From Fusobacterium sp. (GTDB taxonomy: Bacteria > Fusobacteriota > Fusobacteriia > Fusobacteriales > Fusobacteriaceae), in contig DXSD01000112.1 in the NCBI GenBank assembly GCA_019410665.1, positions 1-5,639 of the forward strand: a stretch of 5,639 bases of DNA, given 5' to 3'. The position numbers and the translations under genes were made by a program. Below, piece by piece: positions 1-5,406 of this stretch. The notes beneath the pieces are model-generated. The model made no database searches. It was not told where the DNA came from and saw nothing but the letters and a program-made list of their open reading frames with translations. The number at the start of each line of letters is the position of its first letter. The stretch's first letter is position 1.

Positions 1-245
1 TTTCAACTTATGCTAATTTACATTCTGCTATAAGAGAAAGAGTTATTAGAAAAGACTTCTTCTTACGTTTAGAGAAAGCTATTAAAGAGAAAAATGAAGT
101 TAAAATATTATATCAAGATATAGTAACTAAAATATTACCACTAGCTTTTGAAAGAGATTCTGAAATTGGCTATAATTATCTAAGGGTAAAAAATGGGAAA
201 GAGGAATTTCTATATGAAGTTAGAAAAATAAAATTTGTTTCATAA
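1..245 (+). CDS. 3' end of a probable WYL-domain protein (5' truncated by window)
   Basis: The frame starting at base 3 is open from the window edge to a TAA at 243-245, giving the last 80 residues; the other two forward frames stop within 33 bases. The visible part has a charged helix (RLEKAIKEKNEVKILYQ), then ILPLAFE, a YNYLRV strand and YEVRKIKFV at the end. That order of helix, strand, I-x-P, aromatic-Tyr-Leu strand and final R-x-I-x-x-V resembles the WYL ligand-binding fold of bacterial regulators, and lines up loosely with the better WYL protein at 3446-4375. The start and any DNA-binding domain lie outside the window. It is followed at once by a terminator, so it belongs to a separate upstream transcript. 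The WYL call is a pattern match by eye. The coding call is firm; the family is tentative. Confidence 0.6.
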   Translation, partial: STYANLHSAIRERVIRKDFFLRLEKAIKEKNEVKILYQDIVTKILPLAFERDSEIGYNYLRVKNGKEEFLYEVRKIKFVS

Positions 246-246
246 T

Positions 247-277
247 AATGAAGGTAATATTATTTACCTTCATTTTT
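247..277 (+). terminator. Intrinsic terminator after the upstream gene
   Basis: A perfect 11-bp stem pairs AATGAAGGTAA (247-257) with TTACCTTCATT (264-274), with a 6-base loop and a T run at 273-277. It starts two bases after the TAA of the upstream gene. It should isolate the 498 operon from read-through. Confidence 0.85.
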
Positions 278-404
278 GTATCTGTATTGATATTTCTTGG
301 TTTAAATGAATAAAATTTAAAACTAATAAATAAAAAATAGTAGATTTAAGGATTGAGGATAGCAAAAGAGAATAAAAATAAAAAAATTTTAAAAATGACA
401 GTTT
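278..404. other. AT-rich spacer with no recognisable gene
   Basis: This stretch lies between the terminator and the promoter of the 498 gene. It consists largely of A/T runs with frequent stops. I see no open frame with a ribosome site, no tRNA-like fold and no repeat array. It may supply an AT-rich UP element for the downstream promoter, which is inference. Confidence 0.5.
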
Positions 405-434
405 TTGACTAGTATATAATTATATAATTATTAA
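405..434 (+). promoter_or_regulatory. Probable sigma-70-type promoter of the 498 operon
   Basis: TTGACT at 405-410 matches five of six bases of the -35 consensus. With an 18-base spacer, TATTAA at 429-434 matches four of six for the -10. The alternative is a perfect TATAAT at 423-428, paired with only a poor -35 upstream; a second TATAAT at 415-420 is too close to TTGACT. The tandem TATATAAT units (413-420 and 421-428) make the exact -10 ambiguous. Transcription would begin around 435-442, giving a leader of roughly 55-60 bases. Confidence 0.5.
416..431. promoter_or_regulatory. 16-bp perfect palindrome in the promoter, candidate operator
   Basis: ATAATTATATAATTAT is fully self-complementary and sits between TTGACT and the probable -10, the usual place for a repressor site. 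WYL regulators of the HTH-WYL-WCX type are known to bind inverted repeats as dimers, and one is encoded at 3446-4375 in this cluster. The palindrome is pure A/T in an A/T-rich gap, so chance is a real alternative. Confidence 0.35.
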
Positions 435-453
435 AAATAATAATAAAACTGAA

Positions 454-497
454 AGGAGGATAGGTAAAGCAAATTTAAAAACTTTACCTTTGAAAAT
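454..497 (+). promoter_or_regulatory. Structured leader: hairpin between Shine-Dalgarno and ATG
   Basis: A perfect AGGAGG lies at 454-459, but the ATG is at 498, 38 bases further on. Between them AGGTAAAG (462-469) pairs exactly with CTTTACCT (482-489) around a 12-base loop. Folding out this hairpin leaves 10 unpaired bases between the Shine-Dalgarno and the ATG, a workable spacing. No ATG, GTG or TTG lies at normal distance from the AGGAGG in the 498 frame; the frame is open from 468 only. No other ribosome site precedes the ATG. The hairpin is seen in the sequence; its role in translation is inferred. Confidence 0.6.
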
Positions 498-1451
498 ATG
501 GCTAATAATTTTATTTTAAATGTAACAGATGATTATTTCCCTGAAGTTGAAGATAATATAAAAGAAAGTTTATTTTCTCAATATGAGAGAGTTATTATTG
601 AGAGTTTATTAACTTCTTTTGGACTAGATATGTTATTAATAAAAGATCAGCACGGAGGAGAAGTTGATACTATTCATAATGTTAGGAAAATAGGCTTAGA
701 TGAGCAAATGAAGTATAAAAATTTGAAAAATGAAAGAACATATAGTACTTTAGAAAAATATGATAATAAAGCATATCATAAAAATACTAATTTTGAAAGA
801 GTAAAACATGAAGTGCGTACACAATTTCAAAAGGATTTTAAACCAATAAAAGATGAGTATACAGAGAAAAATATAGGATTTTATGGACATACTAAAGCTG
901 TATCTCCAAATAAAAAAGCTGAATTAGACCATATTTTAGGAGCAAGTGAAATTCACCAAGATAGAGGTAGAATACTAGCAGAGTTAAGTGGGATAGAGCT
1001 TGCTAATTCTAATGAAAATTTTGCTTGGACTAATAAAAGTTTAAATGCTTCAATGGGAGCTTGGAGTAAAAAAGTGAATGAAGAATATAGAAAAAAATAT
1101 GGTTGTGATGCTCCCATGGAGAAAATTGATATGAAAGCTTATGTAAATGCACATCCAGAATTAGATGAAACTACTAAAAAAAATATGTTATCTCATTATG
1201 AAAAAGCTAAAAAAGAATATGATAGAAAATTAAATATAGCTTATTATAATTCTACTAAATTTAAAACAGACCTTTTGATTTCTTCGACTAAAATAGGAAT
1301 TAAAATGGGATTAAGACAAGCTTTAGGATTAGTATTTACAGAAATTTGGTTTACAATAAAGGAAGAATATAACAAACTAATAAATGTTTCTTTTACAGAA
1401 TTTTTAAATGCAGTTGGAAATGGTATAAAAATGGTTTTAAAAATGCTATAA
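498..1451 (+). CDS. HNH-nuclease-like protein, N-terminal part (frameshifted into the next frame)
   Basis: The 317-residue product is soluble in character for its first 250 residues. Residues 143-187 resemble an HNH/endonuclease VII-type core: L-D-H-I at 143-146, then E-N (173-174), N179 and N183 in a stretch like the E-N-L...C-N-x-S-K-G tail of HNH proteins. The zinc-knuckle cysteines of some HNH proteins are absent. From about residue 250 the protein turns helical and more hydrophobic (LLISSTKIGIKMG, LGLVFTEIWFTI). The last residues (MVLKML) look like out-of-frame tail: the -1 frame continues a sensible protein from about 1430 to the stop at 2152, giving a 551-residue composite. The start is the first ATG after the leader hairpin. 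It is the first gene of the module. Nuclease function is inferred from motif shape, not shown. I cannot name the family. Confidence 0.75.
   Translation: MANNFILNVTDDYFPEVEDNIKESLFSQYERVIIESLLTSFGLDMLLIKDQHGGEVDTIHNVRKIGLDEQMKYKNLKNERTYSTLEKYDNKAYHKNTNFERVKHEVRTQFQKDFKPIKDEYTEKNIGFYGHTKAVSPNKKAELDHILGASEIHQDRGRILAELSGIELANSNENFAWTNKSLNASMGAWSKKVNEEYRKKYGCDAPMEKIDMKAYVNAHPELDETTKKNMLSHYEKAKKEYDRKLNIAYYNSTKFKTDLLISSTKIGIKMGLRQALGLVFTEIWFTIKEEYNKLINVSFTEFLNAVGNGIKMVLKML
1427..1451 (+). other. -1 frameshift junction with TTTAAAA slippery heptamer
   Basis: The frame that ends at TAA 1449-1451 and the frame of the next gene overlap from 1373 to 1451. Within the overlap T-TTA-AAA (1436-1442) is in the exact X-XXY-YYZ phase for -1 slippage, two codons before the stop. 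A slip there would read on as N-A-I-K-K-Y-K-D-L-I-E-K and reach 2152. The other explanation is loss of one A from either A5 run (1427-1431 or 1439-1443). In that case the ancestral sequence around the first run would have read G-I-K-N-G-F-K-N-A-I-K. I see no strong downstream stem or upstream internal Shine-Dalgarno that would stimulate programmed slippage. Confidence 0.6.
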
Positions 1452-1504
1452 AAAAGTATAAGGATTTAATAGAAAAATTTAAGGGAGGAGTAATAGCAGG
1501 AGTA

Positions 1505-2152
1505 TTGTCAAATTTAACTACAACAATTTGTAATATTTTTTTTACAACTGCAAAAAATACAGTAAAAATAATAAGAGAATTATGGGCAACAATTGTAGAA
1601 AGTTTAAAAATTTTGTTTTTAAATCCAGATAATTTACAATTTTGGGAAAGAATGAAGGCTGTTTTAAAATTAGTTGCTACTGGAGCTAGTGTAGTAGTAG
1701 GAACAATGGTTAGTGATGCTGTAGGAAAATTTCCAAGCTTATTAAATCATGAATTGGGTGATATTATTAAAACTTTTTTAGGAACATTAGTTACTGGCTT
1801 TATGAGTTGTTCTTTATTGTATCTTTTAGACGAAAATATCTATATAAATAAATTAATTAAATTTTTAAACGAGCTTCCTACTATGAATAATCTTATAAAT
1901 TCTTATAAACAACAAGTAAAATATTTGGAAGAATATGCAGCAAAGCTAATGAAGATTGATTTAGAAACTTTAAAAAAAGAAATTATTAAGATAAATAATG
2001 TAGTTTCAAAGTTAGAAATAGCTAAAACACCAGAAGAAACACATAAAGTTTTAAAGGAAATTTATATAGATTTAAACTTAGAAACACCTTGGAAAGGAGA
2101 CTTTGACAAAGATTTTATGTCTGATAAAAGCGCTGTCTTAGTATTTAAATAA
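1505..2152 (+). CDS. Membrane-helix C-terminal part of the HNH-like protein (-1 frame)
   Basis: The nominal TTG start at 1505 gives 215 residues, but it is probably not the true beginning. The same frame is open back to 1373, and codons 1430-1504 encode a plausible continuous protein (NAIKKYKDLIEKFKGGVIAG) that joins onto the upstream gene. The AGGGAGGAG at 1482-1490 is 14 bases from the TTG, too far to be a good ribosome site, and partly encodes the Gly-Gly pair; a closer AGGAG (1498-1502) leaves only two bases. Counting from the TTG, two hydrophobic helices lie near residues 53-74 and 88-108, followed by a helical, charged region to about 190. I infer that this half anchors the nuclease-like half to the membrane. 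Internal initiation producing a separate small protein remains possible. Confidence 0.65.
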   Translation: MSNLTTTICNIFFTTAKNTVKIIRELWATIVESLKILFLNPDNLQFWERMKAVLKLVATGASVVVGTMVSDAVGKFPSLLNHELGDIIKTFLGTLVTGFMSCSLLYLLDENIYINKLIKFLNELPTMNNLINSYKQQVKYLEEYAAKLMKIDLETLKKEIIKINNVVSKLEIAKTPEETHKVLKEIYIDLNLETPWKGDFDKDFMSDKSAVLVFK

Positions 2153-2400
2153 TGTTTAATTGTAGTAAATGTGGAGAATGTTGTAGAAATTTGAACAAAT
2201 CAGAATTATATAAGGAACTTCATAATGGAGATGGAATATGTAAATTTTTAAAGGAGAATTTATGTAGTATATATGAAAAAAGACCATTACTTTGTAATGT
2301 GGATGAAAGTTACAAAATTTACTTTAAAGATAAAATGAGCTTAAATGAATATTATTCTTTAAACTATAAAGTATGTAAATTATTAAAAAAGGGGGAATAA
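2152..2400 (+). CDS. YkgJ-family CxxCxxCC cysteine-cluster protein
   Basis: The 82-residue protein opens with C4-x2-C7-x2-C10-C11-R-N, followed by G-x-C30, C38-x-I-Y-E-x-R-P and C48. This is the signature of the YkgJ/CxxCxxCC family, thought to bind zinc or iron; C75 is an eighth cysteine. It is near the minimum size for the family and has little beyond the metal-binding core. Its ATG overlaps the previous stop as TAATG, and there is no Shine-Dalgarno in the 20 bases upstream, so translation probably depends on ribosomes finishing the preceding frame. That coupling matters: its output would depend on ribosomes reaching 2152, by frameshift or by internal start. The family's biochemical role is not settled. 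A part in modifying or loading metal into the neighbours is only a guess. Confidence 0.85.
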   Translation: MFNCSKCGECCRNLNKSELYKELHNGDGICKFLKENLCSIYEKRPLLCNVDESYKIYFKDKMSLNEYYSLNYKVCKLLKKGE

Positions 2401-2402
2401 AT

Positions 2403-3416
2403 ATGCCAATACCAATTTTACTAGGAGCACTAGCTGTTGGAGCAGGAGTAATAGGAGCAGCAGGAGTGATTGATGGAATTGATAAAACTTCAAGAGCTAA
2501 AAATAAAGTTACAAGTGCTGGAAGTCAGCATAAAAAAAATCTAAAAAGATTAGAAGATAAAAGAGATCAAACACTTGTAATAACAGATAATTTGGCAAAA
2601 AGAGAATTAGAAGTATTTAAAAGCTTTCAAAGATATAGTGAACTATTTGAAAAAATTAAGAATAAACCAGAATTTAAAGAATATAATAAAAATGGGATAT
2701 GTATACCTAAATATGATCATCAAAAGATAAAAGAAGTATCTATTGGAGCAGAAGCTTTATTAGGGGGGTTAGTTGGTGCTGCTTTAGGAACAGCAGGAGG
2801 ATATGCTATAGCAGGGGTAACCACATCATCAATAGCAGCTTTTACAGGAATAGGAGTTTTAGGACTCAATGGTACTGCTCTAACTAATGCTACTTTAGCA
2901 TATTTAGGAGGAGGAGCTATTGTAACTGGTGGAGGAGGAATGGCTTTAGGAGGAGCTATTTTAGGAGGAGCAGCTTTAGGAGTTGGACTTCTTGTTGGTG
3001 GAATAATTTTTAGCTTTGCAGGAGATTCAACATATGAAAAAGCTAATAAAGTTTGGGAAGAGATGTTAAAAGCTGAAAAAGAAATTAATAAAATATGTGA
3101 TTATCTAAAAAATTTAGATAGTTTAGTTACTAAATTTTCAGAAACTTTTATAAAAGTAGAAAATTGTTATAGAAAAAATTTAAGTTCAATGGTTTATATT
3201 ATTGAAGATAGAATGAAAATTAATTGGAATGAATTTACAGAACAGGAAAAATTAATTGTGATAAATACTACTATGCTAGTGGAATTACTTTATCAATTTG
3301 GAAAAATTGAAATAGTTTCTCAAAGTAAAAATAAAGGAGAACTAAATAAAATAAATACTTGGAGTGTTACATCAGAAATTGATAGAGTTGAAAAGATTTT
3401 AAAAACAATAGCTTAA
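2403..3416 (+). CDS. Glycine-zipper membrane protein with flanking helical regions
   Basis: The product has 337 residues. A Gly/Ala-rich hydrophobic segment occupies residues 3-24 (GALAVGAGVIGAAG). A charged helical stretch spans about 30-110. A long glycine-rich hydrophobic region at about 113-207 shows repeated G-x3-G and G-G spacing (LLGGLVGAALGTAGG, ALGGAILGGAALGVGLLVGG). A second charged helical region runs from 210 to the end. This hydrophobic hairpin between long helices recalls alpha-helical pore-forming or membrane-remodelling proteins, but I see no diagnostic motif for a named family. The ATG follows the YkgJ stop by two bases, with GGGGG at 2391-2395 seven bases upstream as ribosome site, so the two genes are one operon. 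It is probably a membrane partner or effector of the module. Coding is certain; function is unassigned. Confidence 0.85.
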   Translation: MPIPILLGALAVGAGVIGAAGVIDGIDKTSRAKNKVTSAGSQHKKNLKRLEDKRDQTLVITDNLAKRELEVFKSFQRYSELFEKIKNKPEFKEYNKNGICIPKYDHQKIKEVSIGAEALLGGLVGAALGTAGGYAIAGVTTSSIAAFTGIGVLGLNGTALTNATLAYLGGGAIVTGGGGMALGGAILGGAALGVGLLVGGIIFSFAGDSTYEKANKVWEEMLKAEKEINKICDYLKNLDSLVTKFSETFIKVENCYRKNLSSMVYIIEDRMKINWNEFTEQEKLIVINTTMLVELLYQFGKIEIVSQSKNKGELNKINTWSVTSEIDRVEKILKTIA

Positions 3417-3419
3417 ATC

Positions 3420-3432
3420 AAAGTTAAACTTT
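3420..3432. repeat. Short inverted repeat before the WYL gene
   Basis: AAAGTT-A-AACTTT is a 6-bp inverted repeat around one base, in the 29-base gap between the glycine-zipper gene and the regulator. As RNA it has a one-base loop, so it would be a poor hairpin. It could be a half-conserved operator, but it does not match the palindrome at 416-431. Chance is likely in this base composition. Confidence 0.2.
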
Positions 3433-3445
3433 TTAAGGATTTTAT

Positions 3446-4375
3446 ATGAAAAACCAAAGGATATTAGATATATACTTAAGATTACTCAATAATAAAGAGG
3501 TTAATAGAAAAAAACTAGCTAAAGAATATAAAGTTAGTGAAAGAAGTATTCATAGAGATATTAGTGACTTAAGAACCTTTCTTGTATCAACTAATAGTCT
3601 GTCAGAAATCATATATGATGATAAGACTAATAGTTATATTTTAATCAATGAAGATAATCAAAAGCTTAATAACAGTGAAATTTTAGCTGTATGTAAAATT
3701 CTTTTAGATAGTAGAGCTTTTTTAAAAGAGGAAATGATTACCATTATAAATAAGCTTATGAAACAATGTATTCCTATAGAAAATTATGCAAAAGTGAGTA
3801 AGTTAGTAGAGAATGAAAAATTTCATTATATGGAACTTCAGCATAAAAAAAGTTTTATTAATGATATATGGGAACTTGGAGAAGCAATACAAAATCATTA
3901 TAAAATAGAAGTTGAGTATATGAGAATGGATAAGAAAAAAGTTAAAAGAATTATTCAACCAGTAGGTTTAATGTTTTCGGAGTATTATTTTTATCTTTTA
4001 GGACATATTGAAAATATTGATAAAGATAAATGCTTTGAGAATAAAAAAGATATTTTTCCTACAATCTACAGACTTGATAGAATACAAAGTTATAAAGTTT
4101 TAAATAAACATTTTTCCATAATCTATAAGAATAGATTTGAAGAGGGAGAGTTTAGAAAAAGAGTCCAATTTATGACTGGAGGGAAATTAAGAAAACTTAC
4201 TTTTAAATATAAAGGAAATTCGTTAGAAGCTGTATTAGATAAGATACCTACTGCTGAAATATTAGAACAACAAAAGGAATATACAGTTATTAGTGCTGAG
4301 GTTTTTGGAAATGGTATTGATAGATGGATACTAAGCCAAGGTAAAGATATTGAGATATTAGAAAATAAAAAATAA
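3446..4375 (+). CDS. HTH-WYL-WCX transcriptional regulator
   Basis: The 309-residue protein has the full domain order of the family. A DeoR-like winged helix lies at about residues 4-46 (RKKLAKEYKVSERSIHRDIS, with the recognition helix SERSIHRDISDL). A WYL domain lies at about 140-220, including V-E-Y at 156-158, I-Q-P-V-G at 170-174, Y-Y-F-Y-L-L-G-H at 180-187 and Y-R-L-D-R-I at 208-213. A WCX C-terminal region lies at about 248-306 and ends in the typical R-W-I-L-S-Q-G...I-E-I-L. Length is normal. AAGGA at 3435-3439 is six bases from the ATG. Proteins of this architecture, such as CapW and BrxR, repress bacterial defence loci and are thought to respond to nucleic-acid or nucleotide ligands. 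Here it is the last gene of the module, 29 bases after the glycine-zipper gene, with no visible promoter of its own, so I infer that it autoregulates the operon, perhaps through 416-431. Confidence 0.92.
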   Translation: MKNQRILDIYLRLLNNKEVNRKKLAKEYKVSERSIHRDISDLRTFLVSTNSLSEIIYDDKTNSYILINEDNQKLNNSEILAVCKILLDSRAFLKEEMITIINKLMKQCIPIENYAKVSKLVENEKFHYMELQHKKSFINDIWELGEAIQNHYKIEVEYMRMDKKKVKRIIQPVGLMFSEYYFYLLGHIENIDKDKCFENKKDIFPTIYRLDRIQSYKVLNKHFSIIYKNRFEEGEFRKRVQFMTGGKLRKLTFKYKGNSLEAVLDKIPTAEILEQQKEYTVISAEVFGNGIDRWILSQGKDIEILENKK

Positions 4376-4382
4376 AAAAATT

Positions 4383-4415
4383 ATACCCTATGTCAATAAT
4401 TGGCATAGGGTATTT
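4383..4415 (+). terminator. Terminator hairpin after the WYL gene, possibly bidirectional
   Basis: ATACCCTATG (4383-4392) pairs exactly with CATAGGGTAT (4404-4413). The stem extends inward through one T-G wobble and three more pairs (4393-4396 with 4400-4403) to a three-base loop. The + strand T tail is short (4413-4415, then G). Upstream is an A-run (4372-4380), which gives a longer T tract on the - strand, so the hairpin would also stop antisense transcription. It ends the 498-4375 operon. Confidence 0.75.
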
Positions 4416-4416
4416 G

Positions 4417-4422
4417 TATAAT
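4417..4422 (+). promoter_or_regulatory. Possible -10 of a promoter for the 4457 gene
   Basis: A perfect TATAAT lies just past the terminator hairpin, 34 bases before the ATG. No good -35 is found at 16-18 bases; TTGGCA at 4400-4405 is only 11 bases away and lies within the hairpin. A promoter is needed somewhere here if the terminator is efficient, so this is the best candidate. Confidence 0.35.
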
Positions 4423-4456
4423 ATAAGCAAGGAAAGGATTTAAAGAGGTAGGAATT

Positions 4457-4681
4457 ATGAAAGCATGTAAGAACTGTAGATTTTTCAATGGTAAGGTGTG
4501 TGATATAACAGGATATAATAGAACTCCTAGTTCAAGCTGTATTCATTTTGCTAGTAATATTTCAAGTGATAATAGTAAGAAATGCAAAGACTGTAGATTC
4601 TTTAATGGTAAAGTTTGTAATATGACAGGATATAAAAGAGTTCCATCAGCTAGTTGCATTCATTTTAGTCTATATAGATAG
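4457..4681 (+). CDS. Small protein of two tandem four-Cys units
   Basis: The 74 residues are two copies of one unit with an exact 39-residue period. Each has C-K-x-C-R-F-F-N-G-K-V-C, then T-G-Y-x-R-x-P-S-x-S-C-I-H-F. Cysteines fall at 4, 7, 15, 28 and at 43, 46, 54, 67, so each unit is C-x2-C-x7-C-x12-C followed by I-H. This layout suggests that each unit binds one zinc ion or a small Fe-S centre. The linker (about 32-41) is Ser/Asn-rich. The two DNA copies have diverged mainly at third codon positions, which points to an old duplication kept under selection. AGGTAGG at 4446-4452 serves the ATG. The next gene starts 13 bases after the stop. I do not recognise a named family; the metal-binding call is inferred from the cysteine pattern. 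Confidence 0.85.
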   Translation: MKACKNCRFFNGKVCDITGYNRTPSSSCIHFASNISSDNSKKCKDCRFFNGKVCNMTGYKRVPSASCIHFSLYR

Positions 4682-4694
4682 AGGAGGATTTGAT

Positions 4695-5366
4695 ATGGAA
4701 AAATTTTCAGAGAAATTTATAGCTTTATTAAATGAAGTATACGAAGAAGAAAAAAATAAAGTAGTTCTTAAAGAAACTGAGAAAATAAAATTAGAAAAAG
4801 AGAAACTACTACAAGAGAATGAGCTATTAAAAAGTGAAATAAAGGAATTTTTTAGAGAAAAAGAGAATGTAACAAGAGAAATAGAAAATCTAAGAAAAAG
4901 ATTTGAAACTAAATATTCTTCAAAAGATGAGCAACTAAAAGAAATGAAAGAAATAGGGTATAATCAAGGTTATGAGAAAGCTGAAAATAAATATTTACTA
5001 TATAAAGATACTTTAAAAAGAATAAGAAAAAATACTCATTATTTAGAGTTGATTTTAAAGCTAGTTTATTATATAAATGAGAAAAATATTACCTTAGAAG
5101 TTCAAGATTATTTAGATAGTTTATTCATAATACTCACTTCTGATGAAAAAGAAAAGATAGAGAATTTTATAGAAACTTTATATAAGAAAGATGAGTTTAT
5201 AGATGAAATTATCGAAGATATGAAAAAATTAGATGGAGCTAGTTTATTTAAAATAGGAGAAATCCTTAATGAATTAGCTATGTTTAATAGATTACCAATA
5301 AGTTCAAATCAAATTAATAGATTTAAAAAAGCTATGGAGTGCTATGATATAGCTAGAAAATTATAA
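4695..5366 (+). CDS. Coiled-coil protein of unknown function
   Basis: The 223-residue protein has an uninterrupted charged heptad-like stretch from about residue 15 to 85 (Lys/Glu-rich, no proline), followed by G-Y-N-Q-G-Y-E-K (88-95). A helical domain follows, containing LELILKLVYYINEK (117-130) and a mixed helical C-terminus to 223. There is no signal peptide or membrane helix. AGGAGG at 4682-4687 lies seven bases from the ATG, a textbook ribosome site overlapping the end of the previous gene's TAG, so the two are co-transcribed. The N-terminal coil suggests a scaffold, a dimer or a partner of another protein. I recognise no family. Coding is certain from the ribosome site, length and composition; function is open. 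Confidence 0.85.
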   Translation: MEKFSEKFIALLNEVYEEEKNKVVLKETEKIKLEKEKLLQENELLKSEIKEFFREKENVTREIENLRKRFETKYSSKDEQLKEMKEIGYNQGYEKAENKYLLYKDTLKRIRKNTHYLELILKLVYYINEKNITLEVQDYLDSLFIILTSDEKEKIENFIETLYKKDEFIDEIIEDMKKLDGASLFKIGEILNELAMFNRLPISSNQINRFKKAMECYDIARKL

Positions 5367-5406
5367 AGTATAGAGTAAAAAAATAAGGATAGATTTAGGT
5401 GGCTTT

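Noticed and set aside
247..489. Shared AGGTAA/TTACCT in the terminator at 247-274 and the leader hairpin at 462-489, as a possible pairing switch
   Set aside because: The two lie on different transcripts, with the promoter between them, and the shared core is only six bases.
1481..1507. AGGGAGGAG followed by TTG as a genuine ribosome site and start for the second frame
   Set aside because: The spacing is 14 bases, the codons upstream of the TTG already read as continuous protein, and GGA-GGA simply encodes Gly-Gly. It is kept only as an alternative.
1475..1515. Pairing of AAATTT at 1475-1480 with AAATTT at 1510-1515 as a frameshift-stimulating stem
   Set aside because: It is six A/T pairs over a long loop, too weak and too far from the slippery site.
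2900..3000. Repeated TTAGGAGGAG-like strings as a regulatory or repeat array
   Set aside because: They are Leu-Gly-Gly codons of the glycine-zipper region and follow the protein sequence.
4400..4422. TTGGCA plus TATAAT as a complete promoter
   Set aside because: The spacer is 11 bases, too short for a sigma-70 promoter; only the -10 is kept as tentative.
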